Positions 41,603-50,197 of a stretch of 64,000 nt of DNA are shown here, one piece after another. Origin of the DNA: JAAYYY01 sp964579295 (GTDB taxonomy: Bacteria; Chloroflexota; Anaerolineae; Promineifilales; Promineifilaceae); contig CAZOGK010000002.1 in the NCBI GenBank assembly GCA_964579295.1, positions 186,001 through 250,000 on the forward strand, given 5' to 3'. The translations under genes and the position numbers were made by a program. Each line of letters starts with the position of its first letter. Position 1 is the first letter of the stretch. The notes below the pieces were generated by a model that worked only from the letters and a program-made list of their open reading frames with translations, was not told the DNA's origin and searched no databases.

Positions 41603-42622
41603 CTAAACCTGAAAGCTGACCAGGACGGCGGTAATGTTGTCTGTCCCGCCGGCTGTCATCGCTTTCTCGACCAGCGTATCCACCTTTTCTTGCAGGGACT
41701 GCCCGTCCTGCAGCACCTGCCTTATCTCGGCATCCTCCACCAGGCCCCAGAGGCCATCGCTGCATAGCAGGAGCATGCCATCCTCGTTCAGGGCGCGCGA
41801 GAATGCATCAATCTGCTCCAGGTCTTCGCCGACGAGCGCCCGGTAGAGCAGGCTGCGGTTCGGATGGTTCGCCGCCTCTTCGGCCGTTAGCTGCCCGGCG
41901 TCCTGCAACGCCTGCACGATGGTGTGATCCGTCGTTAGCTGCGTCAATCGGTCCCCGTGAAGCAGATAAGCCCGGCTGTCGCCCACGTGGACGAAAAAGG
42001 CGCGGCTGCCGATGATGAGGACCGCCGTCAGCGTGGTGCCCATCTGTTTATCCGGATCGGGCAGATAGAGCGCCTTGTTCGCCAGCTCCACCGCCTCTTG
42101 CATGACTTCCTGGATGGGCCGGCGGGAGATGCCCGCGTCGCCGCGCAGAAGCGGCGAATAGAGCGTGCGCAGCACGTGGTCGGCGACGGTGCGCGAGACG
42201 ACCTGGCTGGCCAAATGCCCATCAAAGTGACCCCCCATGCCATCGGCGAGAATAAATAGGCCGAAGGGCGGCACAGGTTCCTGGCCCGAGCTTTGGGCGA
42301 CAAAGGTGACGGATGCGTCTTCATTGCGCTGGCGGACATGGCCGAGCGCACTGGCCCGCGCCGCGCGCAGCGACCGCAGCGTGCCCCCCGGCGCCAGGGC
42401 CCGGCCGGCTACCTGGTGCAGCGGCAAATCATGCGGCTTTTCCGGCAGCGGCTCCAGCGGGGCTGTCTTGGCGAGGCGCGCGTGACCGGGGCGCGCGGGA
42501 TCTGCAGTGGCTTCCGGCGGCGAGCCGTCGCCGTGCTGATCAGTCGGCGTCTTCGGCTCTGGCCCCATCTCTGGTTCCTCGTCCTGGGCCGGCATCCCGT
42601 CGCCGTTATTTGGAAACATCAT
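41603..42622 (-). CDS. PP2C-type Ser/Thr protein phosphatase
   Basis: This 339-residue phosphatase has an N-terminal Pro/Glu-rich region of about 75 residues that looks disordered. The PP2C domain follows: RQRNEDA, FILADGMGGH, VHVGDSRAYLL, CSDGLWG and GGTDNITAVLV supply the Mn/Mg-binding aspartates. It should reverse phosphorylation by the Ser/Thr kinase just upstream (gap 101 bases). The start is the first of two ATGs at 42622/42619 after GAAGGA; a longer reading to 42829 would run into the kinase gene and has no support. Cytosolic, with no membrane segment. Confidence 0.93.
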   Translation of the reverse strand: MMFPNNGDGMPAQDEEPEMGPEPKTPTDQHGDGSPPEATADPARPGHARLAKTAPLEPLPEKPHDLPLHQVAGRALAPGGTLRSLRAARASALGHVRQRNEDASVTFVAQSSGQEPVPPFGLFILADGMGGHFDGHLASQVVSRTVADHVLRTLYSPLLRGDAGISRRPIQEVMQEAVELANKALYLPDPDKQMGTTLTAVLIIGSRAFFVHVGDSRAYLLHGDRLTQLTTDHTIVQALQDAGQLTAEEAANHPNRSLLYRALVGEDLEQIDAFSRALNEDGMLLLCSDGLWGLVEDAEIRQVLQDGQSLQEKVDTLVEKAMTAGGTDNITAVLVSFQV

Positions 42623-42723
42623 GGTACAACTATCCTTCGAGCGAGAGGTCGCGCCGCCGGGGCGTGACAGCTCCATAACGCCCGCCTGATTCCGGTGCAG
42701 CCCGGCCTGACTCCCTGTTTCTC

Positions 42724-44670
42724 TTACAGAGGAAGGGCATAGAGATGGTGATCTGTCGAGCCGATATAGAGAATGCCATCTTCGATGACTGGTGAAGAAA
42801 TGACCATTCCCCCGGTTTTGAATCGCCATTGGAGCCGCCCGCTGGTTGAGAGCCGGTAGACATATCCGTCTGTCGAGCCGAAGTAGACGGCGTTGTCGTG
42901 GACGACCGGCGACGAAGCGACCTGGCCTTCTGTTTCATAAGCCCACAGCTTGCGCCCCGTATTAATCTCAATGGCGTAGAGGCTGCCATCAGCCGAGCCG
43001 ATGTAGAGAGTGTCCTCAACCACGGTGGGCGAAGAGATAATCGGCCGGTTGGTGCGGAAACGCCACACCGCCCAGCCGGAGTTCACATCCAGCGCGTAGA
43101 CTGTGCTATCAACCGACCCCAGGAAGACCATATCCGCGGCAACCGTCGGCGTGGAAGTAACGGCGCGCCGCGCCTGGAACTGCCACTTCGTCTGCCCGGC
43201 CAGATCGACGCAGAAGACGTAGCCGCCTTCCGTCCCAAAGAAAACGTAGTCATCGCTGACGAACGGCGACGAACGCACGGGATCGAAGGCATGGGCCTTC
43301 CAGGCCGGCCGGCCCGTGCTGGTGTTGACCGCGTAGAGATGGGCGTCGTCGGAGCCAAAGAAGACGTGCTCGAAGCGCGCGCGCGGCGACGAGTAGATGG
43401 GGCCGTTGGCGAGGAAGCGCCAGTTTTGCCGGCCGTTGCCAGCGTTAATGCTATAGAGGTGCCTGTCCGCCGAGCCCATAAACACGGCGCCGCCATAGAC
43501 GTGCGGCGATGAGGCGATGCCGCCCGAGGCCGGGTGCTTCCACATGAAGCGACCGGTCCGCGCCTCCAGCGCATACAGGTTGTTATCGTAGACGCCCACG
43601 TAGGCCACGCCCTGATCGACGGCGGGCGTCGAGCGAATCTCATCTTCGGCCTTGAAGACCCACAGCGGCGACACATCGCCGGCCGCGCCCAGCGCCAGCG
43701 CGGCCGTCACCTCGCGGTCACCATAGGGGCTGGCCTCGGCGCCGCCTGCCAGACGCCGCGTCACCGCTGCGCCCTGGTCCGTGCTGCCCGGGCGCGAGAC
43801 GGCCAGCAGCGCGTCGCGCAGCGCGACTGCATTGGGGAAGCGGTCGGCCGCGTTGTAGGACAGACAACGCATGATAATCTTCTCTAGCGTCGGTGCCACC
43901 TGCGGGTTTGTCGCGTGGATAGGTCGTTCATGAAAGGAGAATGGCGGCTCCAGGCGTGGGTCTTGCCGGGTCAGCAGGTGGTGCATGGTGGCGCCCAGGC
44001 CGTAGACATCGCCGGCCGGGCTCGCTTCACCGCGATACTGCTCCGGCGGCGCGTAGCCTTCGGTGCCGATGGTCGTGTTCTTCTCTTCGGACTGGAAGAC
44101 TTTGGCAATGCCAAAGTCGATGAGGCGGACGCGCCCGTGGGGGTCGAGCATCACGTTAGAGGGCTTCATGTCGCGGAAGATGATCGGGTCGGGCTTCTGA
44201 CCATGCAGGTAGGAAAGCACGTCGCAGATCTGCAGCGCCCAATCCAGCACCTTGTCCTGCGAGAAGTGGTCGCTGCTCTCGTTGAGCAACGATTCCAGGT
44301 CCTTGCCGCGGATAAACTCCAACACCAGGTAGCTGCGGTCGGTCTCGTTGAAATAGTCGTAGACGGCGACGACGGCCGGGTGGTCGAGCGTCGCCAGGAT
44401 GCTGGCCTCGCGCTCGAAGGCGCGCGCCGCCAGCGCGCGGATCTGCGGGTCGGGCGCAATGTTGACCATTTCCTTAATGGCGCACAGCTTGGTCACGTTG
44501 GGGAAGCGCATGTCGCGCGCCTGGTAGACCGAGCTGAAACCGCCGACGCCGAGGATGCCTACGATACGGTAGCGATCCTGGAGAATATCGCCGGCCTGCA
44601 GCTGGCCGTCCGTTGCTTCACGCTGGCGCGCCCGTCGTTGTGATAGTTGTCGTGTCGTTAGGTCGCCCAT
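42724..44670 (-). CDS. Ser/Thr protein kinase with C-terminal eight-repeat PQQ-like propeller
   Basis: This 648-residue Hanks-type kinase has no membrane helix. The kinase domain (about residues 30-290) has the G-loop GVGGFSSVY, CAIKEM lysine, FRDMKPSNVML catalytic loop (HRD appears as FRD), DFGIAK and GTEGYAPPEQ. After a 50-residue linker, eight repeats of about 40 residues follow to the C-terminus, each of the form SSPxV-x-VFxGSxDxxLYALxxxTGxxxWxF. That is the PQQ-like/quinoprotein pattern and should form a closed eight-bladed propeller, a ligand or protein sensor. A TTGATC-17-CATAAT promoter precedes it. Phosphatase, VWA and FHA partners follow on the same strand. Confidence 0.93.
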   Translation of the reverse strand: MGDLTTRQLSQRRARQREATDGQLQAGDILQDRYRIVGILGVGGFSSVYQARDMRFPNVTKLCAIKEMVNIAPDPQIRALAARAFEREASILATLDHPAVVAVYDYFNETDRSYLVLEFIRGKDLESLLNESSDHFSQDKVLDWALQICDVLSYLHGQKPDPIIFRDMKPSNVMLDPHGRVRLIDFGIAKVFQSEEKNTTIGTEGYAPPEQYRGEASPAGDVYGLGATMHHLLTRQDPRLEPPFSFHERPIHATNPQVAPTLEKIIMRCLSYNAADRFPNAVALRDALLAVSRPGSTDQGAAVTRRLAGGAEASPYGDREVTAALALGAAGDVSPLWVFKAEDEIRSTPAVDQGVAYVGVYDNNLYALEARTGRFMWKHPASGGIASSPHVYGGAVFMGSADRHLYSINAGNGRQNWRFLANGPIYSSPRARFEHVFFGSDDAHLYAVNTSTGRPAWKAHAFDPVRSSPFVSDDYVFFGTEGGYVFCVDLAGQTKWQFQARRAVTSTPTVAADMVFLGSVDSTVYALDVNSGWAVWRFRTNRPIISSPTVVEDTLYIGSADGSLYAIEINTGRKLWAYETEGQVASSPVVHDNAVYFGSTDGYVYRLSTSGRLQWRFKTGGMVISSPVIEDGILYIGSTDHHLYALPL

Positions 44671-44699
44671 ACCTTCTCTTTCATCCTCTTGTCATGGCA

Positions 44700-44728
44700 A
44701 TTATGGGATACCTCTGCGCTTAGATCAA
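44700..44728 (-). promoter_or_regulatory. Promoter of the kinase-phosphatase cluster
   Basis: On the minus strand TTGATC (44728-44723) and CATAAT (44705-44700) are spaced by 17 bases. They lie 29 bases before the kinase ATG, which has AGAAGG as ribosome site. Confidence 0.55.
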
Positions 44729-44742
44729 GTGGACTATCGTCC

Positions 44743-45522
44743 CTATCGCCGGCGCCACAGACGCTCGCCGCCCGTGCTTTCCACCTGCTGGCGCACAAGG
44801 CGGGCCATCGCTTCCGGCCCGTTAAAGAGAACCTTTAGCTGCGATTCATAGGCGGCGATAGCCTCGATGCGGGCGCTAATCGCCGCCTCGTCCAGCTCGT
44901 AGAGGATAGAGCGCCAGCTCCGCGGCGGCTGGATCATCTCGGCCAGCGACTCAGGGTGGCGCTGGACGTAGGGGTAATCTTCATAATAGTAGAGCTCCGT
45001 AAAGGCGATTTGGGCGGCGGCGCGCACGAGCTGGTGGTCCACATGGCTGCCCAGGCCCAACGGGGCCACGATGCGCCCGGCCGGAGGCAGGCTGCTCAGC
45101 CGCGCGGCCAACTCCTCTACCAGGGGCGCTTCTTCAGGCGCCAGCGCGCCAAAGAGCCGGTCATTGTCCGTATAGAGCGGCGCGCCACTGGCGGGATGCA
45201 GACGGTAGATGGCGTCCGGCAGCGACCAGACCAGCGCTTCCGCGCCGAGGCGGGCCACGGCGCGCGCATCTTCCGCGCGCCGCACACGCATGGCTTCTAC
45301 GCCGCTCAGCCCCCAGCTATAGTGCTGGAACTCGGCAAAGAAGGAGAGCGTCTCACCCTGCGGCCCGCCGGCGGCTATGGTCAGAATCAACAGCTGCTGC
45401 CCGGCGCTGCTCAGCTGGTAAATCTGGCCGCCGCAGGAAAGCGCCGCGTCGTCCAGGTGCGGGGAGAGGTAGATGGCGTCATATGCTGGCTGTTCTGGAA
45501 GCGGAAAGTCGCTGTTGCTCAT
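44743..45522 (-). CDS. PIG-L / LmbE family deacetylase
   Basis: This 259-residue zinc-dependent N-deacetylase resembles MshB, BshB and GlcNAc-PI deacetylases. YLSPHLDDAALSCGG (about residue 18) is the PHxDD zinc and catalytic motif, and GSHVDHQLV (about residue 165) supplies the second zinc histidine and an HxDH motif. It is cytosolic, with no signal peptide. It is divergent from moaC and upstream of the kinase on the same strand, but the kinase has its own promoter. The substrate may be an amino sugar in envelope or thiol metabolism; the sequence does not decide. Confidence 0.88.
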   Translation of the reverse strand: MSNSDFPLPEQPAYDAIYLSPHLDDAALSCGGQIYQLSSAGQQLLILTIAAGGPQGETLSFFAEFQHYSWGLSGVEAMRVRRAEDARAVARLGAEALVWSLPDAIYRLHPASGAPLYTDNDRLFGALAPEEAPLVEELAARLSSLPPAGRIVAPLGLGSHVDHQLVRAAAQIAFTELYYYEDYPYVQRHPESLAEMIQPPRSWRSILYELDEAAISARIEAIAAYESQLKVLFNGPEAMARLVRQQVESTGGERLWRRR

Positions 45523-45538
45523 CGCTTGCTTCTGCTGT

Positions 45539-45566
45539 TTGTCCCTCTAAGGCTTGCCCCTATAAT
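45539..45566 (+). promoter_or_regulatory. Promoter of moaC, leaderless type
   Basis: TTGTCC (45539-45544) and TATAAT (45561-45566) are spaced by 16 bases. The ATG follows the -10 box by only 9 bases, so the message should start within about 3 bases of the start codon. No ribosome site is present. Confidence 0.6.
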
Positions 45567-45575
45567 TGGGCGGCA

Positions 45576-46064
45576 ATGTGTGATGAACTGACCCATCTGG
45601 ACGAAAGCGGCCGGGCGAGCATGGTCGACGTCGGCGCTAAAGCGATTAGTGAACGCCTGGCGATTGCCCGTGGCGCCGTCTACATGGAGCAGGCTACGCT
45701 GCGCCTCATTATAGAAGGAAACGTCAAAAAGGGTGACGTGCTCACCGTCGCCGAGCTGGCCGGCGTCATGGCCGCCAAGCGCACCAGTGAGCTGATTCCC
45801 CTCTGTCACCCGCTGCTCCTCAACAAGGTTGACGTGGTCTGTACCCCGGAGCCGGAACATAACCGGGTCGCCATTGAAGCGACAGTCCGGGTCAGCGGCA
45901 AGACCGGCGTGGAGATGGAAGCGCTGACGGCCGTTTCTGTCGCTGCCCTGACCATTTACGATATGGCAAAGGCAGTCGATCGCCATATGCGCATTGGCGA
46001 TGTACGCCTGGTCCGCAAGGAAGGCGGGCGCAGCGGCCTCTTTGTCGCCGAGGAAGAGCTGTGA
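45576..46064 (+). CDS. moaC: Cyclic pyranopterin monophosphate synthase
   Basis: This 162-residue enzyme converts the MoaA product 3',8-cyclo-GTP into cyclic pyranopterin monophosphate in molybdenum cofactor synthesis. MVDVGAKAISERLAIARG (about residue 16), AAKRTSELIPLCHPL (about 66) with its active-site histidine region, GVEMEALTAVSVAALTIYDM and the KEGGRSG end are the family signatures. The ATG at 45576 is chosen because the promoter lies directly before it and the conserved HLDESGRASMVDV stretch starts within it. A longer frame from 45483 would place the promoter inside the gene. The moaD-moaE fusion overlaps its stop by 4 bases. Confidence 0.97.
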   Translation: MCDELTHLDESGRASMVDVGAKAISERLAIARGAVYMEQATLRLIIEGNVKKGDVLTVAELAGVMAAKRTSELIPLCHPLLLNKVDVVCTPEPEHNRVAIEATVRVSGKTGVEMEALTAVSVAALTIYDMAKAVDRHMRIGDVRLVRKEGGRSGLFVAEEEL

Positions 46065-46834
46065 TCGAGCTGGAAGTGCGCCTCTATGCTACGTTGAAGG
46101 AGCGGGCAGGCCAGCCGCGGCTGCACGTTACCCTGGCGGAGCCGGCCCAGGTCGCCGACCTGCTGCAGGCGCTGCGCGAGCGCTGTCCGCCGCTGGCGCC
46201 GGCCCTGGATAGCGCGCTCGTCGCCGTCAACCGCGAGTTTGCCTTTCCCAGCTCCCCGCTGGCGTCGGGTGACGAAGTGGCTCTCTTCCCACCGGTCAGC
46301 GGCGGCGCCCCGTTTCCCCATCCCACCTATTTCGCGCTGACCGGCGCGCCGCTGGACGTGGCTGCTATCACGCAGCGGTTGGTCACGCCGCAGGTGGGCG
46401 CGTTAGTCTTCTTCCAGGGCAGCGTGCGCGGCGAGACAGAGCGCCCCGGTCTGCCCGGCGCAACCCTCTACCTGGAATACGAAGCCTATGAAGAGATGGC
46501 CCTGGCGAAGATGGGCCAGATCGCCGGCGAGATCTGGGAGCGCTGGCCGGCGGTGCACGGCGTCGCCATCGTCCAGCGTATCGGCCGCCTGGAGATAGGC
46601 GAGACGACTACCTTTGTAGCCTGCGCCGCCGCCCACCGCGACCAGGGCGCCTTCGAAGCGGCGCGCTATGGCATCGACCGGCTCAAGGAGATCGTGCCCG
46701 TCTGGAAGAAAGAGGTAGGCAGCGATCAGAGCATGTGGATTGAGGGCGACTACCGGCCGGCGCCCGGTGACCGCGCAGATTCCGCTGACCAGGCTGTGCC
46801 TGCAGCTCGGGCATCGAGAGAGAAAGAAGAGTAA
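46061..46834 (+). CDS. MoaD-MoaE fusion (molybdopterin synthase, both subunits)
   Basis: This 257-residue fusion converts cyclic pyranopterin monophosphate to molybdopterin. Residues 1-82 are the ubiquitin-like sulfur carrier MoaD, ending PPVSGG. Residues about 85-225 are the catalytic MoaE domain, with ALVFFQGSVRGE, YLEYEAYEEMA, IVQRIGRLEIGE and RLKEIVPVWKKE, whose lysines bind precursor. MoaD must normally expose its C-terminal GG for thiocarboxylation; here GG (residues 81-82) is internal, so cleavage after it is expected, as reported for mycobacterial MoaX. The start is a GTG overlapping the moaC stop. The C-terminal 30 residues are low-complexity. Confidence 0.93.
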   Translation: MIELEVRLYATLKERAGQPRLHVTLAEPAQVADLLQALRERCPPLAPALDSALVAVNREFAFPSSPLASGDEVALFPPVSGGAPFPHPTYFALTGAPLDVAAITQRLVTPQVGALVFFQGSVRGETERPGLPGATLYLEYEAYEEMALAKMGQIAGEIWERWPAVHGVAIVQRIGRLEIGETTTFVACAAAHRDQGAFEAARYGIDRLKEIVPVWKKEVGSDQSMWIEGDYRPAPGDRADSADQAVPAARASREKEE

Positions 46835-46899
46835 CTGGTGCTGACTCAGGGTGTTATCCATTCTGCGTCATTGAATAGCCAAACAACGTGGAGGAGACG

Positions 46900-47094
46900 A
46901 TGATGCTTGTTAACCTGCCCCACAGCCTCAGCCTGATGGTCGCCGGCCTGCTGCTCCTCGGAGCTAATCTGCAGCAGACCGGGGGTTTGCCCTGGTGGTA
47001 CTGGCTGGTGGGCTTGGCCGTGCTGCTGGTGCTTCTCTTTGTCGTCATTCTGGCGCTCGCCTGGAAAGACACGAATCGTCCCGACGGCGGCTAG
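46900..47094 (+). CDS. Small two-helix membrane protein, unknown
   Basis: This 64-residue protein starts at an ATG (46900, or 46903) after GGAGGA. Two hydrophobic stretches (about residues 8-25 and 33-56) flank a QQTGGLPWW turn, and the tail is charged (WKDTNRPDGG). No family is recognised. It stands between the moa genes and fabF, with fabF starting 20 bases later, so the two may be cotranscribed. Confidence 0.6.
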   Translation: MMLVNLPHSLSLMVAGLLLLGANLQQTGGLPWWYWLVGLAVLLVLLFVVILALAWKDTNRPDGG

Positions 47095-47114
47095 AACGGT
47101 TCTGGAGTTTTGGT

Positions 47115-48356
47115 ATGGAAAATCATCACCATCGGGTTGTCATCACCGGTACGGGCATGATCACGCCTCTCGGCCATAGCGTGGCCGAGAGCTGGGAAGC
47201 CATTCTGGCGGGTCGCTCGGGCTTTGGTCCTTTCACGCTGCTCGAGAAGGGCGAGCACACGGCCGGCGGGCTGTGCGAGGTGAAGGATTTTGATGCGGAT
47301 GCCCACCTCGGCCGGCGCGATGCCCGCCGGCGCGACCGCAACCAGCAGCTGGCGACGGTAGCGGCTCGTGAAGCAATGGCCCAGTCGGGGTTGGCAATCA
47401 GCGACGCCAACCGCGAGCGCGTGGGTATTTCATTCGGCACGGGCGTCGGCGGCATCCGCACCCTGGTCGATCAGGAGCAGACACGGCAGGAGCGAGGGCT
47501 GAATCGCCTGAGCCCCTTCGGCATCACCATGATCATGCCCAACGGCGCGGCCGGGATGATCGCCATCGATTATGGCATACAAGGGCCAAGCACGACCATT
47601 ACGACAGCCTGCGCCGCCGGCAGCGACGCCGTGGGCCACGCCTTCCGCGCCATCCGCCGTGGCGAGCTGGATGCGGTGTTGGCCGGCGGCAGCGAGTCGA
47701 TTATCACTCACGTTGCCATCGGCGGCTTTGAGCAGGCGCGCGCCACGAGCAGCCGCGAGTCGGAGACGCCGCGCCCATTCGACCGCGAGCGCGACGGCCT
47801 TGTCGTCGGCGAGGGGGCGGCCATGCTCGTCCTGGAAAGCCTGGAGCACGCCCGCGCCCGTGGCGCCACCATCCTCGGCGAGATCTCCGGTTATGGGCAG
47901 ACGACGGATGCCTACCATATCACGGCGCCGGCCGAAGGCGGGCTGGGCGCTGCACGCGCCATTTCCCTGGCCCTGCGCGACGCCGAGCTGCGCCCGGAAG
48001 AGGTGGATTACATCAGCGCCCACGGAACGGCCACCGACCTGAACGATAAGTACGAGACGATGGCCATTAAGGCAGCCCTCGGCGAAGCAGCCGCGCGCGT
48101 GCCCGTGAGCTCCACGAAGTCGATGACGGGGCACATTATGGGGGCTACCGGCGCCATCGAGAGCATCTTCTGTCTCCTGGCTATTCGCGACAATGTGCTG
48201 CCGCCGACGATCAACTACGCGGTCCCCGATCCTGACTGCGACCTGGACTACGTGCCCAACGAGGCGCGGCCGGCGACGGTGCGCGTGGCGCTGAACAATG
48301 CCTTTGGCTTTGGCGGTCATAACGCCGTGCTCGCCTTCAAAGCGTTTGTGGATTAG
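47115..48356 (+). CDS. fabF: 3-oxoacyl-[acyl-carrier-protein] synthase II
   Basis: This 413-residue condensing enzyme elongates fatty acids. The catalytic Cys lies in TTACAAGSDAVGHAF (about residue 167), with the two histidines in SAHGTATDLND and STKSMTGHIMGATGA; GFGGHNAVLAF closes the fold. Length and motif order are those of FabF/KAS II. The ATG at 47115 follows GGAG and is preferred over a longer frame from 46995 that would overlap the small membrane gene. No other fab genes or acpP are adjacent. rnc begins 5 bases after its stop; in many bacteria acpP-fabF-rnc are linked, and this pair keeps that order. Confidence 0.95.
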   Translation: MENHHHRVVITGTGMITPLGHSVAESWEAILAGRSGFGPFTLLEKGEHTAGGLCEVKDFDADAHLGRRDARRRDRNQQLATVAAREAMAQSGLAISDANRERVGISFGTGVGGIRTLVDQEQTRQERGLNRLSPFGITMIMPNGAAGMIAIDYGIQGPSTTITTACAAGSDAVGHAFRAIRRGELDAVLAGGSESIITHVAIGGFEQARATSSRESETPRPFDRERDGLVVGEGAAMLVLESLEHARARGATILGEISGYGQTTDAYHITAPAEGGLGAARAISLALRDAELRPEEVDYISAHGTATDLNDKYETMAIKAALGEAAARVPVSSTKSMTGHIMGATGAIESIFCLLAIRDNVLPPTINYAVPDPDCDLDYVPNEARPATVRVALNNAFGFGGHNAVLAFKAFVD

Positions 48357-48360
48357 GTTG

Positions 48361-49056
<696 letters not shown>

Positions 49057-49060
49057 GCCC

Positions 49061-49906
49061 ATGCGCCTGCTCATAAGCGGGGGCAGCAGCTACCTCGGGC
49101 AGCATCTCGTCCCACTGGCGCGCCGGCAGGATGGCGCGCAGCTCCTGTACACCTATTTTCACCACGATCCAGTGCAAGGGGAAGAAGGACGCCAGCTTGA
49201 CGTGCGTGACGACGCGGCCGTAACCCGTCTGGTCACCGACTTTCGCCCGGATGTGATCATCCACCTGGCCGGCTCGAACCGCCCGGCGGCGACAATGGAC
49301 GAGGTCATCCGCCGCGGCGCCGAGCACATCACCGCGGCCGCCATGGGCTGCGGCGCGCGCCTCATCCATCTCTCCACCGACGTCATCTTCGACGGGCAGC
49401 AGGCGCCCTACCGCGAGGAAGATGCGCCGCGGCCTCTGCACGCCTACGGCCGGGCCAAAGCCGCCGCCGAACAGATAGTCTCGCGGCATCCTGATAGCGT
49501 CATCATCCGCACATCGCTGATTTATGGGCTACAGAAGCTGGATCGCGGCACCGGTTGGGTCGTAGAGGCGTTAGAGAAGGGTGAGCCGGTGACCCTGTTC
49601 AGCGACCAGATACGCAACCCGGTGCTGGCCGACTCCCTGGCGCAAGCCTGCCTGGAGCTGGCGGCCCACGACTATCGCGGCGTGCTGCACGTGGCCGGCG
49701 CCGACCGCATCAGCCGCGCCGACTTTACACTGCGCCTTCTATCCTGGTGGGGCATCCGGGCCGGTGCAGGGCTCTCCATCGGTCCCAGTGACGGCCGGCT
49801 CTGGCCGCGCGATACGACGCTGGCTACCGGGCGGGCGCGCGCCCTGCTGCACACGCCGTTCCCCGGCGTTAATCTGTTACTTCCTTCACAAACGCCAATC
49901 TCCTGA
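49061..49906 (+). CDS. RmlD-like sugar-nucleotide reductase (SDR family)
   Basis: This 281-residue NAD(P)-dependent enzyme resembles dTDP-4-dehydrorhamnose reductase. The dinucleotide-binding loop is SGGSSYLGQHL (about residue 7), STDVIFDGQQAPYREED (about 109) and the catalytic YGRAK (about 129) follow, and TSLIYG is a family strand. It lies 4 bases after rnc and probably shares its transcript. No rmlA, rmlB or rmlC is in the window, so a dTDP-rhamnose role is possible but unproven; SAM-synthetase regulatory subunit-like relatives (MAT2B) share the fold. Confidence 0.82.
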   Translation: MRLLISGGSSYLGQHLVPLARRQDGAQLLYTYFHHDPVQGEEGRQLDVRDDAAVTRLVTDFRPDVIIHLAGSNRPAATMDEVIRRGAEHITAAAMGCGARLIHLSTDVIFDGQQAPYREEDAPRPLHAYGRAKAAAEQIVSRHPDSVIIRTSLIYGLQKLDRGTGWVVEALEKGEPVTLFSDQIRNPVLADSLAQACLELAAHDYRGVLHVAGADRISRADFTLRLLSWWGIRAGAGLSIGPSDGRLWPRDTTLATGRARALLHTPFPGVNLLLPSQTPIS

Positions 49907-50072
49907 TCATACCCTTCTAATTCACTTTTTACACCCTTACTGTAAGGTATAACTATCAATTAGATTGCTGAGGATTCTGGGCTACTGGGGGCGCTAACGG
50001 CGGGGCGTCCAACACGCCGACCGCATCCTATATTGGACATCGCGCCAGCCATTGTGCGGAGGGATGTGGTCG

Positions 50073-50102
50073 TTGACTTGGCCCCTTTAAGTATGCTAGA
50101 CT
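50073..50102 (+). promoter_or_regulatory. Probable promoter of the first sigma factor gene
   Basis: TTGACT (50073-50078) and TAGACT (50097-50102) are spaced by 18 bases in the 291-base gap before the sigma gene. The same gap holds a short palindrome, CCTTACTGTAAGG (near 49935). The leader is about 90 bases with AGGAGG lying rather far (about 15 bases) from the ATG. Confidence 0.45.
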
Positions 50103-50197
50103 GCACTCTTGTGTTCCCTGGTTAAGAGGAGGCCCCTGCTCTTGTTTACGCCCGCGAACACAAATCGGAGCCTCAGGAGGAAGAGGACAGGGTTTAT

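Noticed and set aside
49907..50072. tRNA or small RNA gene in the gap before the first sigma gene
   Set aside because: No cloverleaf or TpsiC-like GTTCRANNC stretch is visible; only a short palindrome and promoter-like boxes.
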